Assembly (NCBI GenBank): GCA_041228335.1
Contig: CP166130.1
Location: forward strand, 1,016,638 to 1,080,637
Direction: 5' to 3'
From: Alphaproteobacteria bacterium LSUCC0684
GTDB lineage: Bacteria; Pseudomonadota; Alphaproteobacteria; Puniceispirillales; UBA1172
Length of the DNA: 64,000 nt
A model generated the notes under the pieces. The model made no database searches and was not told the origin of the DNA. It saw only the letters and a list, made by a program, of their open reading frames with translations. Positions 53,880-62,234 of the stretch are shown in pieces. Position numbers and translations under genes: made by a program. Position 1 is the first letter of the stretch. Every line of letters begins with the position of its first letter.

Positions 53880-54677
53880 ATGAGAGTAAAAATACGGCAA
53901 TCAGGTATCGCCATCCCTGAACTTCGATATGTTTTATGCCGCTGGCCTTCCAGTCTTTATTTTCTGGAACAGATGATACAACAAAGACAGGCGCCGTTCT
54001 TCCAGAAGATAGTGATCTGGGCTGGGGGCTGGCCATCATACACTCCTCATAAAATAAGAAAGCGTCTTTGTCGGGAAGTGACGCTAAATCCTCATTGCAA
54101 TAGTTATCATCATCCATGGCATACTGTAGCGGTGGTCGTTCAGGCAGCGCTTATCGGGAGATGGGCAAGATTGCCCCCTCGGGATCAGCGAATGTTGCTG
54201 CTGGCCGCACTATGCCATGATTTTGATCATCGTGGACGATTTGCAAGTCTGAAAACTGGTAGGGAAGAACGTCGATCAGCTCTCAAGGCTGGGCGTCTGC
54301 TTTTCACCAGGTCTGGATCTGGGATTTTGCGGCGACGTTTTGAGGCAATGATTATGTCAACCGCAAGGGACGGTGCCAAGTCAGCTATAAAGATGGATCA
54401 TGCTACCGCGATTCTGCGTGATGCTGATGTTTTTGGCTCACTATTCTTTCGGGTAGTGACCGCGACCAATTTCACGAAAGCAGTACTTCGTGAAAAAACA
54501 CAACATAAATTAAAACCGTCCAAGGCTGAACGTGAATTAAAGGAGTTTCATGCTTTGGTTTTACAGCGGGGTTTTGATCATCAGGCTACAAGAAAAATGG
54601 CGGCCCTGGCCGGTAATTACCCTGCCGCAATACATATTTCACCCGGCGCAGCTAAAGGCCTTGGATTTTCCAGTTAG
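53880..54677 (+). CDS. HD-domain phosphohydrolase resembling class I cyclic-nucleotide phosphodiesterase
   Basis: A 265-residue protein whose catalytic block has 'SYHHPWHTVAVVVQA' (about residues 76-89) and 'LCHDFDHRGRFASLK' (about 111-125). These fit the class I PDE metal sites (YHNxxH and HDxxHxG) closely, apart from Ala where the signature has Asn or Gln. A later Asp in 'RDADVFGSLFF' fits the last metal ligand. It starts three bases after the kinase stop. The cluster also encodes an adenylate cyclase, so cAMP is the most likely substrate; this is inferred. Confidence 0.75.
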   Translation: MRVKIRQSGIAIPELRYVLCRWPSSLYFLEQMIQQRQAPFFQKIVIWAGGWPSYTPHKIRKRLCREVTLNPHCNSYHHPWHTVAVVVQAALIGRWARLPPRDQRMLLLAALCHDFDHRGRFASLKTGREERRSALKAGRLLFTRSGSGILRRRFEAMIMSTARDGAKSAIKMDHATAILRDADVFGSLFFRVVTATNFTKAVLREKTQHKLKPSKAERELKEFHALVLQRGFDHQATRKMAALAGNYPAAIHISPGAAKGLGFSS

Positions 54678-54681
54678 TACA

Positions 54682-55857
54682 TTACTCTGCTGCTTCGGCT
54701 TTCAGCATCTGCTCGGCAATCCAGTGATGAAATCGCCAGGTTGGCTCTTCCATGACGGGAGAGAATTTGCCTCCATCATAACCGGGAGCTTTACGACCTT
54801 CATACATGCCCTCAACAACACCGATATCTTCTTTAAATACCGTATGCCAAAGCTTGGTATTGGCCTGCCTCAGCTTGGCATATTCATCCTGTGTACAGTC
54901 ATTTGTCGGGTAGTAAAGTTCGACATGCTCGATGGTTCGGTCATGGCCTGCAGGTTCGATAATGATGCTGAACGCATGGTCTCGATGTACCCCAAGCAAA
55001 AGATTGGGAAAAACAGCTATATATTCAGCTGCTTTTTCCCACTTTTGGGAGAGATTTTCAAAATCCGGGAATGCAAACCCATCTTCACTCAAAGATGGGT
55101 TATAGACAAGAGTTCCCTGACCGGCAAAACCAGCCTTGCCGACGATATTGTAGTGATCCTCAAGCCTCGAGTAACTATTGAGGTCAGGGTGAACAAACGG
55201 AAGATGATAGCTTTCGCAGTAATTATCAACGGCCAGTTTCCAGTTGCTTTTGAGTTCAAGCGAAAAGCTCGAATCAGCACCGCCATGGTGGATCGGTTGA
55301 TCAAACTCACGCCAGCGTTCAATCACATCACGATGCACGTCTTCAAATGGAGGGGCATTACCATTGATATTGACGAAGACAACATCTCTCCAGACATGGC
55401 TTGGAACAACAAGAAGCCCCATTTCATCAGGGTCGATGACCGGGTGGGTGTTGACGTTTGGACCACCAACATGAGGTGTTGCCTTTAATGCACCATCCAG
55501 ATCATAGGCCCAGGCATGATAGGGGCAGGTTATGGGCCCTTTGAGTTTGCCTTGTTCTTCGATAAGTTTCATGCCACGGTGGCGGCACACATTCTCAAAG
55601 ACACGTATCTCTCCTTGACGGTTTCGGACAACCAGAAGAGGCATGCCGAGGAAGTCAACGGGTTGAACGCATCCTGCCTCTGGCACCTGAAATCCGTTGG
55701 TCAGGGCAGACCAGTTGTCAAAAAAAACGTGCTGACGCTCATCTTCAAGAGAGGCGGTGTCAATGTAGAGTTGACTTGGCAGGCCACAAGCCTCTTCTAT
55801 GGGTTTGAATACATCGTTAAGATCAGAGTGAAGTGAGGATGCCATTATCGCCTCCAT
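54682..55857 (-). CDS. Rieske-type ring-hydroxylating oxygenase alpha subunit
   Basis: A 391-residue oxygenase. The N-terminal Rieske cluster is 'CRHRGMKLIEEQGK' followed by 'CPYHAWAYDLDG', and the mononuclear iron site is 'VDNYCESYHLPFVHPDLNSY'. This size and pattern are shared by aromatic-ring dioxygenases and by quaternary-amine (betaine, carnitine, choline) oxygenases; the substrate is unknown and no reductase gene is adjacent. It converges with the phosphohydrolase gene and is divergent from selO. Confidence 0.88.
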   Translation of the reverse strand: MEAIMASSLHSDLNDVFKPIEEACGLPSQLYIDTASLEDERQHVFFDNWSALTNGFQVPEAGCVQPVDFLGMPLLVVRNRQGEIRVFENVCRHRGMKLIEEQGKLKGPITCPYHAWAYDLDGALKATPHVGGPNVNTHPVIDPDEMGLLVVPSHVWRDVVFVNINGNAPPFEDVHRDVIERWREFDQPIHHGGADSSFSLELKSNWKLAVDNYCESYHLPFVHPDLNSYSRLEDHYNIVGKAGFAGQGTLVYNPSLSEDGFAFPDFENLSQKWEKAAEYIAVFPNLLLGVHRDHAFSIIIEPAGHDRTIEHVELYYPTNDCTQDEYAKLRQANTKLWHTVFKEDIGVVEGMYEGRKAPGYDGGKFSPVMEEPTWRFHHWIAEQMLKAEAAE

Positions 55858-55879
55858 GACAAGCCAATAAGGATATTAT

Positions 55880-57331
55880 ATGGGTGAATTTATTCCCAAA
55901 CGCAATCATCTCTATCTTAGTCGCGACTTGTTTCGGCGTGTAAAAGCAGCATCATTTCCGGAAACCCTAATTTGCTATCAGAACCTGGCTTGGGCGGAGC
56001 GTCTCGGACTTGGCGAATTAGCGTCAAACAACTCGGAATGGTGTCGTCGTTTTGCTCGATTTGAGGGATTCCCCGGTTCCTTCAAAGCTCCGCTCGCCCT
56101 TGCCTATCATGGCCATCAGTTCGGTGTCTATAATCCAGAGATCGGTGATGGAAGAGGGTTTCTCTATGCCCAGATGGAAGACCCTGTGGATGGAAGATTG
56201 CTTGACTTTGGTACAAAAGGCTCTGGGTTGACGCCCTTTTCACGCACAGCGGATGGCAGATTGACCTTAAAGGGAGCAGTCCGCGAAATTCTTGCAACAG
56301 AGATGCTTGATGCCTTGGGAGTGAATACATCCAAAACTTTCTCGGTTATCGAAACGGGCGAAAAGCTACAACGTAATGATGAACCGTCGCCGACACGTTC
56401 CGCTGTTCTGGTGCGTCTCAGCCATGGTCATATTCGTATAGGCTCCTTTCAGCGGCTGGCCTATAACGGTGACAAAGATCGGCTGGTCATGTTGTTGCAA
56501 TACGCGGCCCATAATTATTACCCTGCAATTTTCCAGGAAAATATGGACGACGCTGCCCTTGCTGAAGCTTTTGTTGGCCATGTGGGGGGAGTGCTGGCCG
56601 AATTGGCTGCAAGCTGGATGGCGGCAGGCTTTGTTCATGGTGTTTTGAATACCGACAACTTCAACATCAGTGGTGAGAGTTTCGACTACGGCCCCTGGCG
56701 GTTTCTGCCAAAATTGGACCCGGGCTTTACCGCTGCCTATTTTGACCATCAGGGGCGTTATGCCTATGGCCGTCAACCTGAAGCCACGTTCTGGGCTCTC
56801 TGCAGACTGGCGGACTGCTTTGTCGATATCACGGGGATAGAAGCGATGCAGAAATCTGTTAGCAGGTATCAGGAGAAAATTAATGGTGCAATGATTAAAT
56901 CCTTGTGCCGCCGTCTTGGAATTGATGAGACATGGGATGAAGCCGAAGCCATGAGCGAGACATTCTTCAAGACGCTCAAGGCGGAGGATATCAACTTTGA
57001 ATCTGTCTTCTTCGATTGGTATGGCGGGGCAGCAAGCAGGGATCGCGCCTATGATGGCCCTCGCGGGTCTATCTATAAAAGCCCGGGTTTTGAAATTCTT
57101 ACGTCGTATCTTGGCTCAGCCCCAACAAAAGAGGGGGCAACGCCAGATCATCCGTATTTCAGTCGAACTCATCCGGTGACGATGCTGATAGATGAAGTTG
57201 AAGCAATCTGGGCTCCCATTGCAAGGGAGGACGACTGGTCATTTCTGGCGGCAAAAATTGAAGATATTCATCAGATGTCGGAAGCCTGCGGGCTTGCAAC
57301 CACAAAGCCGAAAATCCGCATAGGGTTATAG
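55880..57331 (+). CDS. selO: Protein adenylyltransferase SelO (YdiU/UPF0061)
   Basis: A 483-residue pseudokinase-fold AMP-transferase. Conserved blocks include 'YHGHQFGVYNPEIGDGRGFL', 'LDFGTKGSGLTPFSRTADG', 'TLKGAVREILATEMLDALGV', and 'VHGVLNTDNFNISGESFDYG' with the Asn/Asp that bind metal. SelO adds AMP to redox proteins under oxidative stress. The C-terminus has a Cys in 'SEACGLATTK'. The start follows the divergent Rieske gene by only 22 bases. Confidence 0.93.
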   Translation: MGEFIPKRNHLYLSRDLFRRVKAASFPETLICYQNLAWAERLGLGELASNNSEWCRRFARFEGFPGSFKAPLALAYHGHQFGVYNPEIGDGRGFLYAQMEDPVDGRLLDFGTKGSGLTPFSRTADGRLTLKGAVREILATEMLDALGVNTSKTFSVIETGEKLQRNDEPSPTRSAVLVRLSHGHIRIGSFQRLAYNGDKDRLVMLLQYAAHNYYPAIFQENMDDAALAEAFVGHVGGVLAELAASWMAAGFVHGVLNTDNFNISGESFDYGPWRFLPKLDPGFTAAYFDHQGRYAYGRQPEATFWALCRLADCFVDITGIEAMQKSVSRYQEKINGAMIKSLCRRLGIDETWDEAEAMSETFFKTLKAEDINFESVFFDWYGGAASRDRAYDGPRGSIYKSPGFEILTSYLGSAPTKEGATPDHPYFSRTHPVTMLIDEVEAIWAPIAREDDWSFLAAKIEDIHQMSEACGLATTKPKIRIGL

Positions 57332-57790
57332 AAGCTCTACCGGGAGACCCCGATTAGCAACCGTGCGCAGGACAAAGTTTGATTCCATGCTCTGCACATG
57401 GGGGAGAGCGGCAAGATGATCGCTGTGAATGATGCCGTAATCTGATACATCCCGGGCCGCAATCCGCAGAATATAATCTTTTGCACCAGCCATCAGAAAA
57501 CAAGCGAGAAGGTTGGGAATTCGTACAACAGCTTCTTCGAAATCGCGTAATATGGAGGCGGACTGGCCGGTCAGGGTAATCTGAACCAGAACCACCACAT
57601 CATAGCCGACTTTTGCGGCATCAATCTCAGCATTGTAACCTGAAATGATCCCTTTTTTCTCCAGAAGGTTGACCCGACGCAGGCAGGCAGAAGGTGAAAG
57701 ACCCACTCGATCCGCCAGTTCTACATTGGTCAGTCGTGCATTGTCCTGTAAGGCGCTGATGATGGCACGGTCTGCGCGGTCAAATGACAT
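57326..57790 (-). CDS. Lrp/AsnC-family regulator
   Basis: A 154-residue regulator with the N-terminal helix-turn-helix 'TNVELADRVGLSPSACLRRV' and a RAM ligand domain ('GAKDYILRIAARDVSDY'). It is divergent from alanine dehydrogenase, which such regulators often activate in response to alanine. Six bases of its 3' end overlap selO. Confidence 0.93.
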   Translation of the reverse strand: MSFDRADRAIISALQDNARLTNVELADRVGLSPSACLRRVNLLEKKGIISGYNAEIDAAKVGYDVVVLVQITLTGQSASILRDFEEAVVRIPNLLACFLMAGAKDYILRIAARDVSDYGIIHSDHLAALPHVQSMESNFVLRTVANRGLPVELL

Positions 57791-57952
57791 GATTAATACC
57801 TTATTTTCATTATTTTCGTATAATATATTAATAATTCACAAAATAATTAAATAATATATCATTTCTTTGTGTTGGAATCAATGAAATTGCAATCACCCTG
57901 CGTGCGATTTGAGGTATAAGGATTGCGATAAATAAACATAAGGAGTATCGCC
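57791..57952. promoter_or_regulatory. AT-rich divergent promoter region between the Lrp-type gene and ald
   Basis: About 160 bases with long A/T stretches (for example 57805-57870), typical of Lrp-family operators. A GGAGT stands before the ald ATG. No single palindrome stands out. Confidence 0.5.
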
Positions 57953-59065
57953 ATGCGTATTGGTGTGCCAACAGAAATTAAAAACAGGGAATTCCGTGTT
58001 GGGCTTGTGCCTGAATCCGTGAAAGAGCTGACGTCGCGTGGCCATCATGTGCTCATGCAGTCAGGTGCCGGTACAGGCATTGGTTCAAGTGACGATGATT
58101 ATCGTGCCGCCGGAGCTGATATCGCTCCTGATGCGGCAACGGTCTTTGCTGAAAGCGAGATGATCGTCAAAGTCAAAGAGCCGCAGGAAGTTGAATGGAA
58201 GCAGCTGCGTGAAGATCATATCCTTTTCACTTATCTGCATCTTGCGCCAGATCCGGCACAGACAATCGGATTAATGGAATCGGGCTGCACGGCGATCGCT
58301 TATGAAACTGTAACCGATCAGCAGGGTGGATTGCCGCTTCTTGCCCCGATGAGCGAAGTTGCCGGTCGGCTTTCAATCATCGAAGGTGGATATTTCCTCA
58401 AGAAATCAGCTGGTGGTCGTGGCTTGCTTCTATCGGGCGTGCCTGGAACCGATCCGGCAAATATTGTTGTCATCGGTGGTGGAGTGGTTGGCACGAACGC
58501 GGCCAAACTTGCTGTTGGTGTAGGGGCAAATGTAACAATTCTTGATCGTTCTGTTCCACGTCTTCGCTACCTTGACGATGTTTTCGGTGGCCGCCTCACC
58601 ACGAAGTATTCTACCGGCAAGGCCATTGAAGATGCCCTTGCTACGGCTGACCTTGTTGTTGGTGCGGTGCTTATCCCGGGGGCCGCAGCACCTCGCCTGG
58701 TTCGTCGCGAGCATCTTGCCAGCATGCGTCCGGGGGCGGTTCTCTGTGACGTGGCAATTGATCAGGGGGGATGTTTTGAAACTTCCCGTGCCACAACCCA
58801 TGAAGATCCGGTGTATGATGTTGATGGAATCGTGCATTATTGCGTGGCTAATATGCCAGGTTCAGTGCCGCTGACTTCGTCTCATGCCCTGAACAACGCA
58901 ACCTTGCCATTTACTTTGGCATTGGCGGAAAAAGGTGTTGCGGCACTTGAAGACGATCCACACCTTAAAAATGGCCTGAACGTGAAGGCCGGAAAAATTA
59001 TTCACCCTGCAGTGATTGAAAGCCTCGGGCAAAACCCGAAACTGGAAACACCTGCGGCCGAATAA
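57953..59065 (+). CDS. ald: Alanine dehydrogenase
   Basis: A 370-residue NAD-dependent dehydrogenase of L-alanine to pyruvate and ammonia. Motifs include 'IGVPTEIKNREFRVGLVPE', the catalytic Lys block 'MIVKVKEPQ', 'LFTYLHLAPD', and the NAD site 'VVIGGGVVGTNAAKLAVGVG', with 'CVANMPGSVPLTSSHALNNA' near the end. Length and order match Ald closely. Confidence 0.95.
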   Translation: MRIGVPTEIKNREFRVGLVPESVKELTSRGHHVLMQSGAGTGIGSSDDDYRAAGADIAPDAATVFAESEMIVKVKEPQEVEWKQLREDHILFTYLHLAPDPAQTIGLMESGCTAIAYETVTDQQGGLPLLAPMSEVAGRLSIIEGGYFLKKSAGGRGLLLSGVPGTDPANIVVIGGGVVGTNAAKLAVGVGANVTILDRSVPRLRYLDDVFGGRLTTKYSTGKAIEDALATADLVVGAVLIPGAAAPRLVRREHLASMRPGAVLCDVAIDQGGCFETSRATTHEDPVYDVDGIVHYCVANMPGSVPLTSSHALNNATLPFTLALAEKGVAALEDDPHLKNGLNVKAGKIIHPAVIESLGQNPKLETPAAE

Positions 59066-59089
59066 TTTAAACTTTTTACTAGTAAGGGC

Positions 59090-59118
59090 TTGACGTCAGG
59101 CCCTTGCTGGTGAATAAA
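59090..59118 (+). promoter_or_regulatory. Putative promoter of tRNA-Ala and rpmF
   Basis: TTGACG and AATAAA are 17 bases apart. The -35 box lies in the loop of an inverted repeat AAGGGC/GCCCTT (59084-59105). Confidence 0.5.
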
Positions 59119-59128
59119 GACTGCCGTT

Positions 59129-59146
59129 CCACGCGATATCGCGTGG
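59129..59146 (+). repeat. 18-bp palindrome in the tRNA-Ala leader
   Basis: CCACGCGATATCGCGTGG is a perfect palindrome giving a seven-pair stem, followed by GTTTCTGTTT. It ends ten bases before the tRNA and could be the ald terminator or a leader hairpin that helps 5' processing. Confidence 0.65.
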
Positions 59147-59156
59147 GTTTCTGTTT

Positions 59157-59232
59157 GGGGCCATAGCTCAGCTGGGAGAGCGCCTGCTTTGCAAGCAGGA
59201 GGTCGTCGGTTCGATCCCGTCTGGCTCCACCA
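59157..59232 (+). tRNA. tRNA-Ala (anticodon TGC)
   Basis: A complete cloverleaf: acceptor GGGGCCA pairs with TGGCTCC (one G-T pair), the anticodon stem is CCTGC/GCAGG around TTTGCAA with TGC at 59190-59192, the T arm is GTCGGTTCGATCC and CCA is encoded. It is probably in one transcript with rpmF, 29 bases on. Confidence 0.97.
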
Positions 59233-59261
59233 ACAGACTGATTTTTTCAGGAGACACCACC

Positions 59262-59447
59262 ATGGCTGTTCCAAAGCGTAAAACAACTCCTTCCAAGCGT
59301 GGCATGCGCCGGGCTCATGACGCGATCAAGGCCGATGCCTATGTTGAAGATAAAACAACAGGTGAACTGCATCGCCCGCACCATATGGATCCGAAAACCG
59401 GTATGTATCGTGGTCGCCAGGTGCTTAAAGTTAAAGAACGTATCTGA
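59262..59447 (+). CDS. rpmF: 50S ribosomal protein L32
   Basis: A 61-residue basic protein beginning '[20 protein letters not shown]', as L32 does, with '[19 protein letters not shown]' later. It lacks the four-Cys zinc motif, as usual for alphaproteobacterial L32. AGGAG precedes the ATG, and a terminator follows at 59471. Confidence 0.96.
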   Translation: MAVPKRKTTPSKRGMRRAHDAIKADAYVEDKTTGELHRPHHMDPKTGMYRGRQVLKVKERI

Positions 59448-59470
59448 TAATTCAGATCATGTTTCACATG

Positions 59471-59495
59471 AAGGCCGCTTCATGCGGCCTTTTTT
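59471..59495 (+). terminator. Rho-independent terminator after rpmF
   Basis: AAGGCCGC pairs with GCGGCCTT over TTCAT and is followed by TTTT. Confidence 0.93.
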
Positions 59496-59519
59496 AAAAT
59501 CTTCCATATGGGGAATGCT

Positions 59520-59864
59520 ATGTCCAAGGATGTAAAAGTCGAGCGGTTGCCGATTTTTTCAATCGGTGATGTTGTTCGGCATCGTCATTTCTCCTTCCGT
59601 GGCGTCATTTTTGATGTCGATCCTGAATTTGCCAATACCGAAGAATGGTATGAGGCTATTCCGGCTGAAATTCGCCCGAGCCGTGAGCAACCTTTTTATC
59701 ACTTGCTTGCTGAAAATGAGGACAGTTACTACACAGCGTATGTGAGCCAGCAGAATCTGCTGCCCGATGGCGAATCAGGGCCTGTTGATCACCCTGAACT
59801 GACCGAAATGTTTGAAGAGTTTGATGACGGCAAATATCTACCGCGACGCGATAGCATCAACTAA
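59520..59864 (+). CDS. hspQ: Heat-shock protein HspQ (YccV-like hemimethylated-DNA-binding family)
   Basis: About 114 residues. It has the YccV/HspQ fold signature 'FSIGDVVRHRHFSFRGVIFD' and 'QPFYHLLAENEDSYYTAYVS', with an acidic end. In enterics HspQ is a Lon-protease specificity enhancer. I use the ATG at 59520, preceded by GGGGA at five bases; the ATG at 59508 lies in that ribosome site. Confidence 0.92.
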   Translation: MSKDVKVERLPIFSIGDVVRHRHFSFRGVIFDVDPEFANTEEWYEAIPAEIRPSREQPFYHLLAENEDSYYTAYVSQQNLLPDGESGPVDHPELTEMFEEFDDGKYLPRRDSIN

Positions 59865-60009
59865 CCCTGTTGACGACAAATTTTTTACCTATAAAGCAAG
59901 AATATCACGGAAATTTGATTTCTGTTCGGTAAGTGTTTCGGTCAAGATGAAGTTGGAACCTTACGCATGGGATCCAGCCCCGCTGTTTTAGAATAGCGGG
60001 GTTTTTTTT
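59865..60009 (+). ncRNA. Possible small RNA or long hspQ 3' end before a strong terminator
   Basis: Between the hspQ stop and the terminator at 59978-60009 lie 113 bases with a TTGACG (59873) and downstream TATAAA, and a GTAAG/CTTAC pair that could close a stem around 59930-59965. This may be an independent small RNA or simply the untranslated end of hspQ. I do not recognise it as 6S, SRP or tmRNA. Confidence 0.35.
59978..60009 (+). terminator. Strong rho-independent terminator
   Basis: CCCCGCT pairs with AGCGGGG over a ten-base loop and is followed by eight T. Confidence 0.95.
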
Positions 60010-60099
60010 ATATTTCGATGCTGGTATCTGATTGTTTCAGTTCGTTCAATCTCTTGAATTATTGCGATTAATTCGCATTTTCATACGCAAAGATAGGGC

Positions 60100-60130
60100 T
60101 TGCATTATGTTTATAAACATTCCATATAAC
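60100..60130 (+). promoter_or_regulatory. Putative suf operon promoter
   Basis: TTGCAT at 60100-60105 and the CATATAAC stretch at 60123-60130 give a spacing of 17-19 bases. A perfect palindrome, ATGTTTATAAACAT, fills the spacer. Confidence 0.55.
60107..60120. promoter_or_regulatory. 14-bp perfect palindrome between -35 and -10 of the suf promoter
   Basis: ATGTTTATAAACAT is fully symmetric and would place a bound regulator on the promoter face. The cognate protein is unknown. Confidence 0.55.
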
Positions 60131-60132
60131 AT

Positions 60133-60153
60133 TCAGGACCAAATTGGTCCTGA
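60133..60153. promoter_or_regulatory. 21-bp palindrome at the expected suf transcription start
   Basis: Half-sites TCAGGACCAA and TTGGTCCTGA are perfectly inverted about one central A. It covers the expected start of transcription, where an Rrf2/IscR-type repressor would act, and the first gene of the operon encodes such a protein. Confidence 0.75.
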
Positions 60154-60273
60154 TTAAAACTTGCCCTGATCGTGAATAGTCCTGCTCAGTCTGGAAAAAT
60201 CGATTTTGGTGAGGAAAACTTGCAGGTTCTGGAGACACTCCATCCGGCAATCATTGAATTTAACGAGGTTAAT

Positions 60274-60774
60274 GTGATCAAGCTGAATCGCATGACAGAT
60301 TACGCAGCAATCCTCTTAAGCCTGCTGGCATATGAGCAGCGTCATGATGAGGATACGTGTCTCTCTGCGGCGGACATATCAGGAAGGACCGGTCTTTCTC
60401 AGCCCACCGTTGCCAAAATACTAAAAATGCTGGCGGCAGCAGACCTTGTTTCGGCTACCAGAGGCAAGTCAGGTGGATATGCATTGATGCAGGATCCTGC
60501 TTCGATTTCAGTTGCGGCAATCATTGAGGCTCTTGAGGGCCCGATTGCTCTTACCGCCTGTGTTGAGACATCTGTTGACGCCTGTGCCTCAAGATATAGT
60601 TGTTTTCTTGGCGGGAACTGGGAACGTGTCAACGTCGCTATCGCTGATGCACTGGCAAGCGTTACCCTCGCAGATCTCGTGAACCCGGACAGCCTTTTTG
60701 CTCAGGAAGGGGTGCGTCATCCTTCCGCCGAAGTTACCACAGGGAGTGATAGATTTCATGTCGGCAACAGTTGA
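60274..60774 (+). CDS. Rrf2-family SUF system Fe-S assembly regulator
   Basis: About 166 residues. The winged helix reads '[20 protein letters not shown]' and '[20 protein letters not shown]'; three cysteines for an Fe-S cluster are in '[20 protein letters not shown]'. I start at GTG 60274 (GAGG five bases before), the normal N-terminus for the family; the frame extends to 60172. It likely senses Fe-S status and controls the operon through the palindrome at 60133. The stop overlaps sufB. Confidence 0.9.
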   Translation: MIKLNRMTDYAAILLSLLAYEQRHDEDTCLSAADISGRTGLSQPTVAKILKMLAAADLVSATRGKSGGYALMQDPASISVAAIIEALEGPIALTACVETSVDACASRYSCFLGGNWERVNVAIADALASVTLADLVNPDSLFAQEGVRHPSAEVTTGSDRFHVGNS

Positions 60775-62209
60775 AACCATCCGTCAGGTCGAAGAAGCCA
60801 CGGGCAAGTATAAATACGGCTTTGTTACGGATATTGAGGTGGACAAGGCCCCAAAGGGGCTTAATGAGGATACCATCCGCCTTATTTCGGCAAAGAAAAA
60901 TGAACCGGAATGGATGCTTGAATGGCGATTAAAGGCTTATCGCCACTGGTTGACCATGCCGGAGCCGGACTGGGCCAAACTTAACTATCCTGCCATTGAC
61001 TATCAGGATATTCACTATTACGCGGCCCCAAAAAAGGCGGAAGGCCCAAAAAGCCTTGATGAGGTGGATCCGGAACTGCTCCGAACCTACGAGAAGCTGG
61101 GTATACCTCTCAAAGAGCAGGAAATGCTGGCCGGCGTCGCGGTGGATGCAGTCTTTGACTCGGTTTCTGTTGCTACAACATTCAGGGAGAAACTGGCTGA
61201 AGCCGGGGTGATTTTCTGCCCGATTTCAGAAGCCATCCAAAAACATCCCGAAATGGTGCGTGAATATCTCGGCTCAGTCGTGCCCCAGGCCGATAACTAT
61301 TTCTCCGCGTTGAATTCTGCGGTGTTCACCGATGGATCATTTGTCTATATCCCGAAAGGGGTGCGGTGCCCGATGGAACTTTCCACTTATTTTCGCATCA
61401 ATGAGAAAAATACCGGCCAGTTTGAGCGAACTCTTATCATTGCCGATGAAGAAAGCTATGTATCGTATCTTGAGGGATGCACGGCGCCCCAACGTGACGA
61501 GAATCAGCTCCATGCCGCGGTCGTTGAACTTGTTACGATGACTGATGCTGAAATCAAATATTCCACGGTTCAGAACTGGTATCCTGGAGATGAAAACGGC
61601 AAAGGCGGAATTTATAATTTTGTCACCAAGCGTGGTGCCTGCCGTGGTGACCGGTCCAAGATATCCTGGACGCAGGTGGAAACAGGTTCAGCAATTACCT
61701 GGAAATATCCATCCTGCATCCTGCAAGGGGCAGATTCCATCGGTGAGTTCTATTCCGTTGCCGTAACGAACAATGCCCAGCAGGCGGATACCGGTACCAA
61801 AATGATCCATATAGGGCCTAGAACGAGGTCAACCATTATCGCAAAAGGCATTGCCGCGGGCAAATCTGACAGCACATATCGTGGGTTGGTGCGAATGATG
61901 CCCGGGGCCGAAGGAGGGCGCAACTTCACCCAGTGTGACAGTCTACTGGTGGGGGATAAATGTGGTGCCCATACCGTACCTTATATCATCTCGCGCAACC
62001 CGAGTGCGCGAATTGAACATGAAGCGACCACCTCCCGTATTTCGGAAGATCAGCTTTTCTACTGTCTGCAACGCGGGATGACAGAAGAAGATGCGGTCTC
62101 GCTAATCGTGAATGGCTTCTGCAAGGAAGTCATGAAAGAACTTCCCATGGAATTTGCCGTTGAAGCCCAGAAGCTCATTGGCATTTCTCTGGAAGGCAGT
62201 GTTGGATAA
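60758..62209 (+). CDS. sufB: Fe-S cluster assembly scaffold SufB
   Basis: A protein of about 483 residues with the conserved beta-helix core, for example '[20 protein letters not shown]', '[20 protein letters not shown]', '[20 protein letters not shown]' and '[14 protein letters not shown]'. It receives sulfur from SufS/SufE and forms a complex with SufC and SufD. The ATG at 60758 follows AGGGAG and overlaps the regulator gene by 17 bases. Confidence 0.96.
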   Translation: MSATVETIRQVEEATGKYKYGFVTDIEVDKAPKGLNEDTIRLISAKKNEPEWMLEWRLKAYRHWLTMPEPDWAKLNYPAIDYQDIHYYAAPKKAEGPKSLDEVDPELLRTYEKLGIPLKEQEMLAGVAVDAVFDSVSVATTFREKLAEAGVIFCPISEAIQKHPEMVREYLGSVVPQADNYFSALNSAVFTDGSFVYIPKGVRCPMELSTYFRINEKNTGQFERTLIIADEESYVSYLEGCTAPQRDENQLHAAVVELVTMTDAEIKYSTVQNWYPGDENGKGGIYNFVTKRGACRGDRSKISWTQVETGSAITWKYPSCILQGADSIGEFYSVAVTNNAQQADTGTKMIHIGPRTRSTIIAKGIAAGKSDSTYRGLVRMMPGAEGGRNFTQCDSLLVGDKCGAHTVPYIISRNPSARIEHEATTSRISEDQLFYCLQRGMTEEDAVSLIVNGFCKEVMKELPMEFAVEAQKLIGISLEGSVG

Positions 62210-62234
62210 TCGGCAAGAGAACAGGAATATCATC

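Noticed and set aside
59002-59286. Minus-strand frame with '[15 protein letters not shown]' across tRNA-Ala
   Set aside because: This is the well-known false protein obtained by translating the antisense of tRNA-Ala; it also overlaps the ald end and rpmF start.
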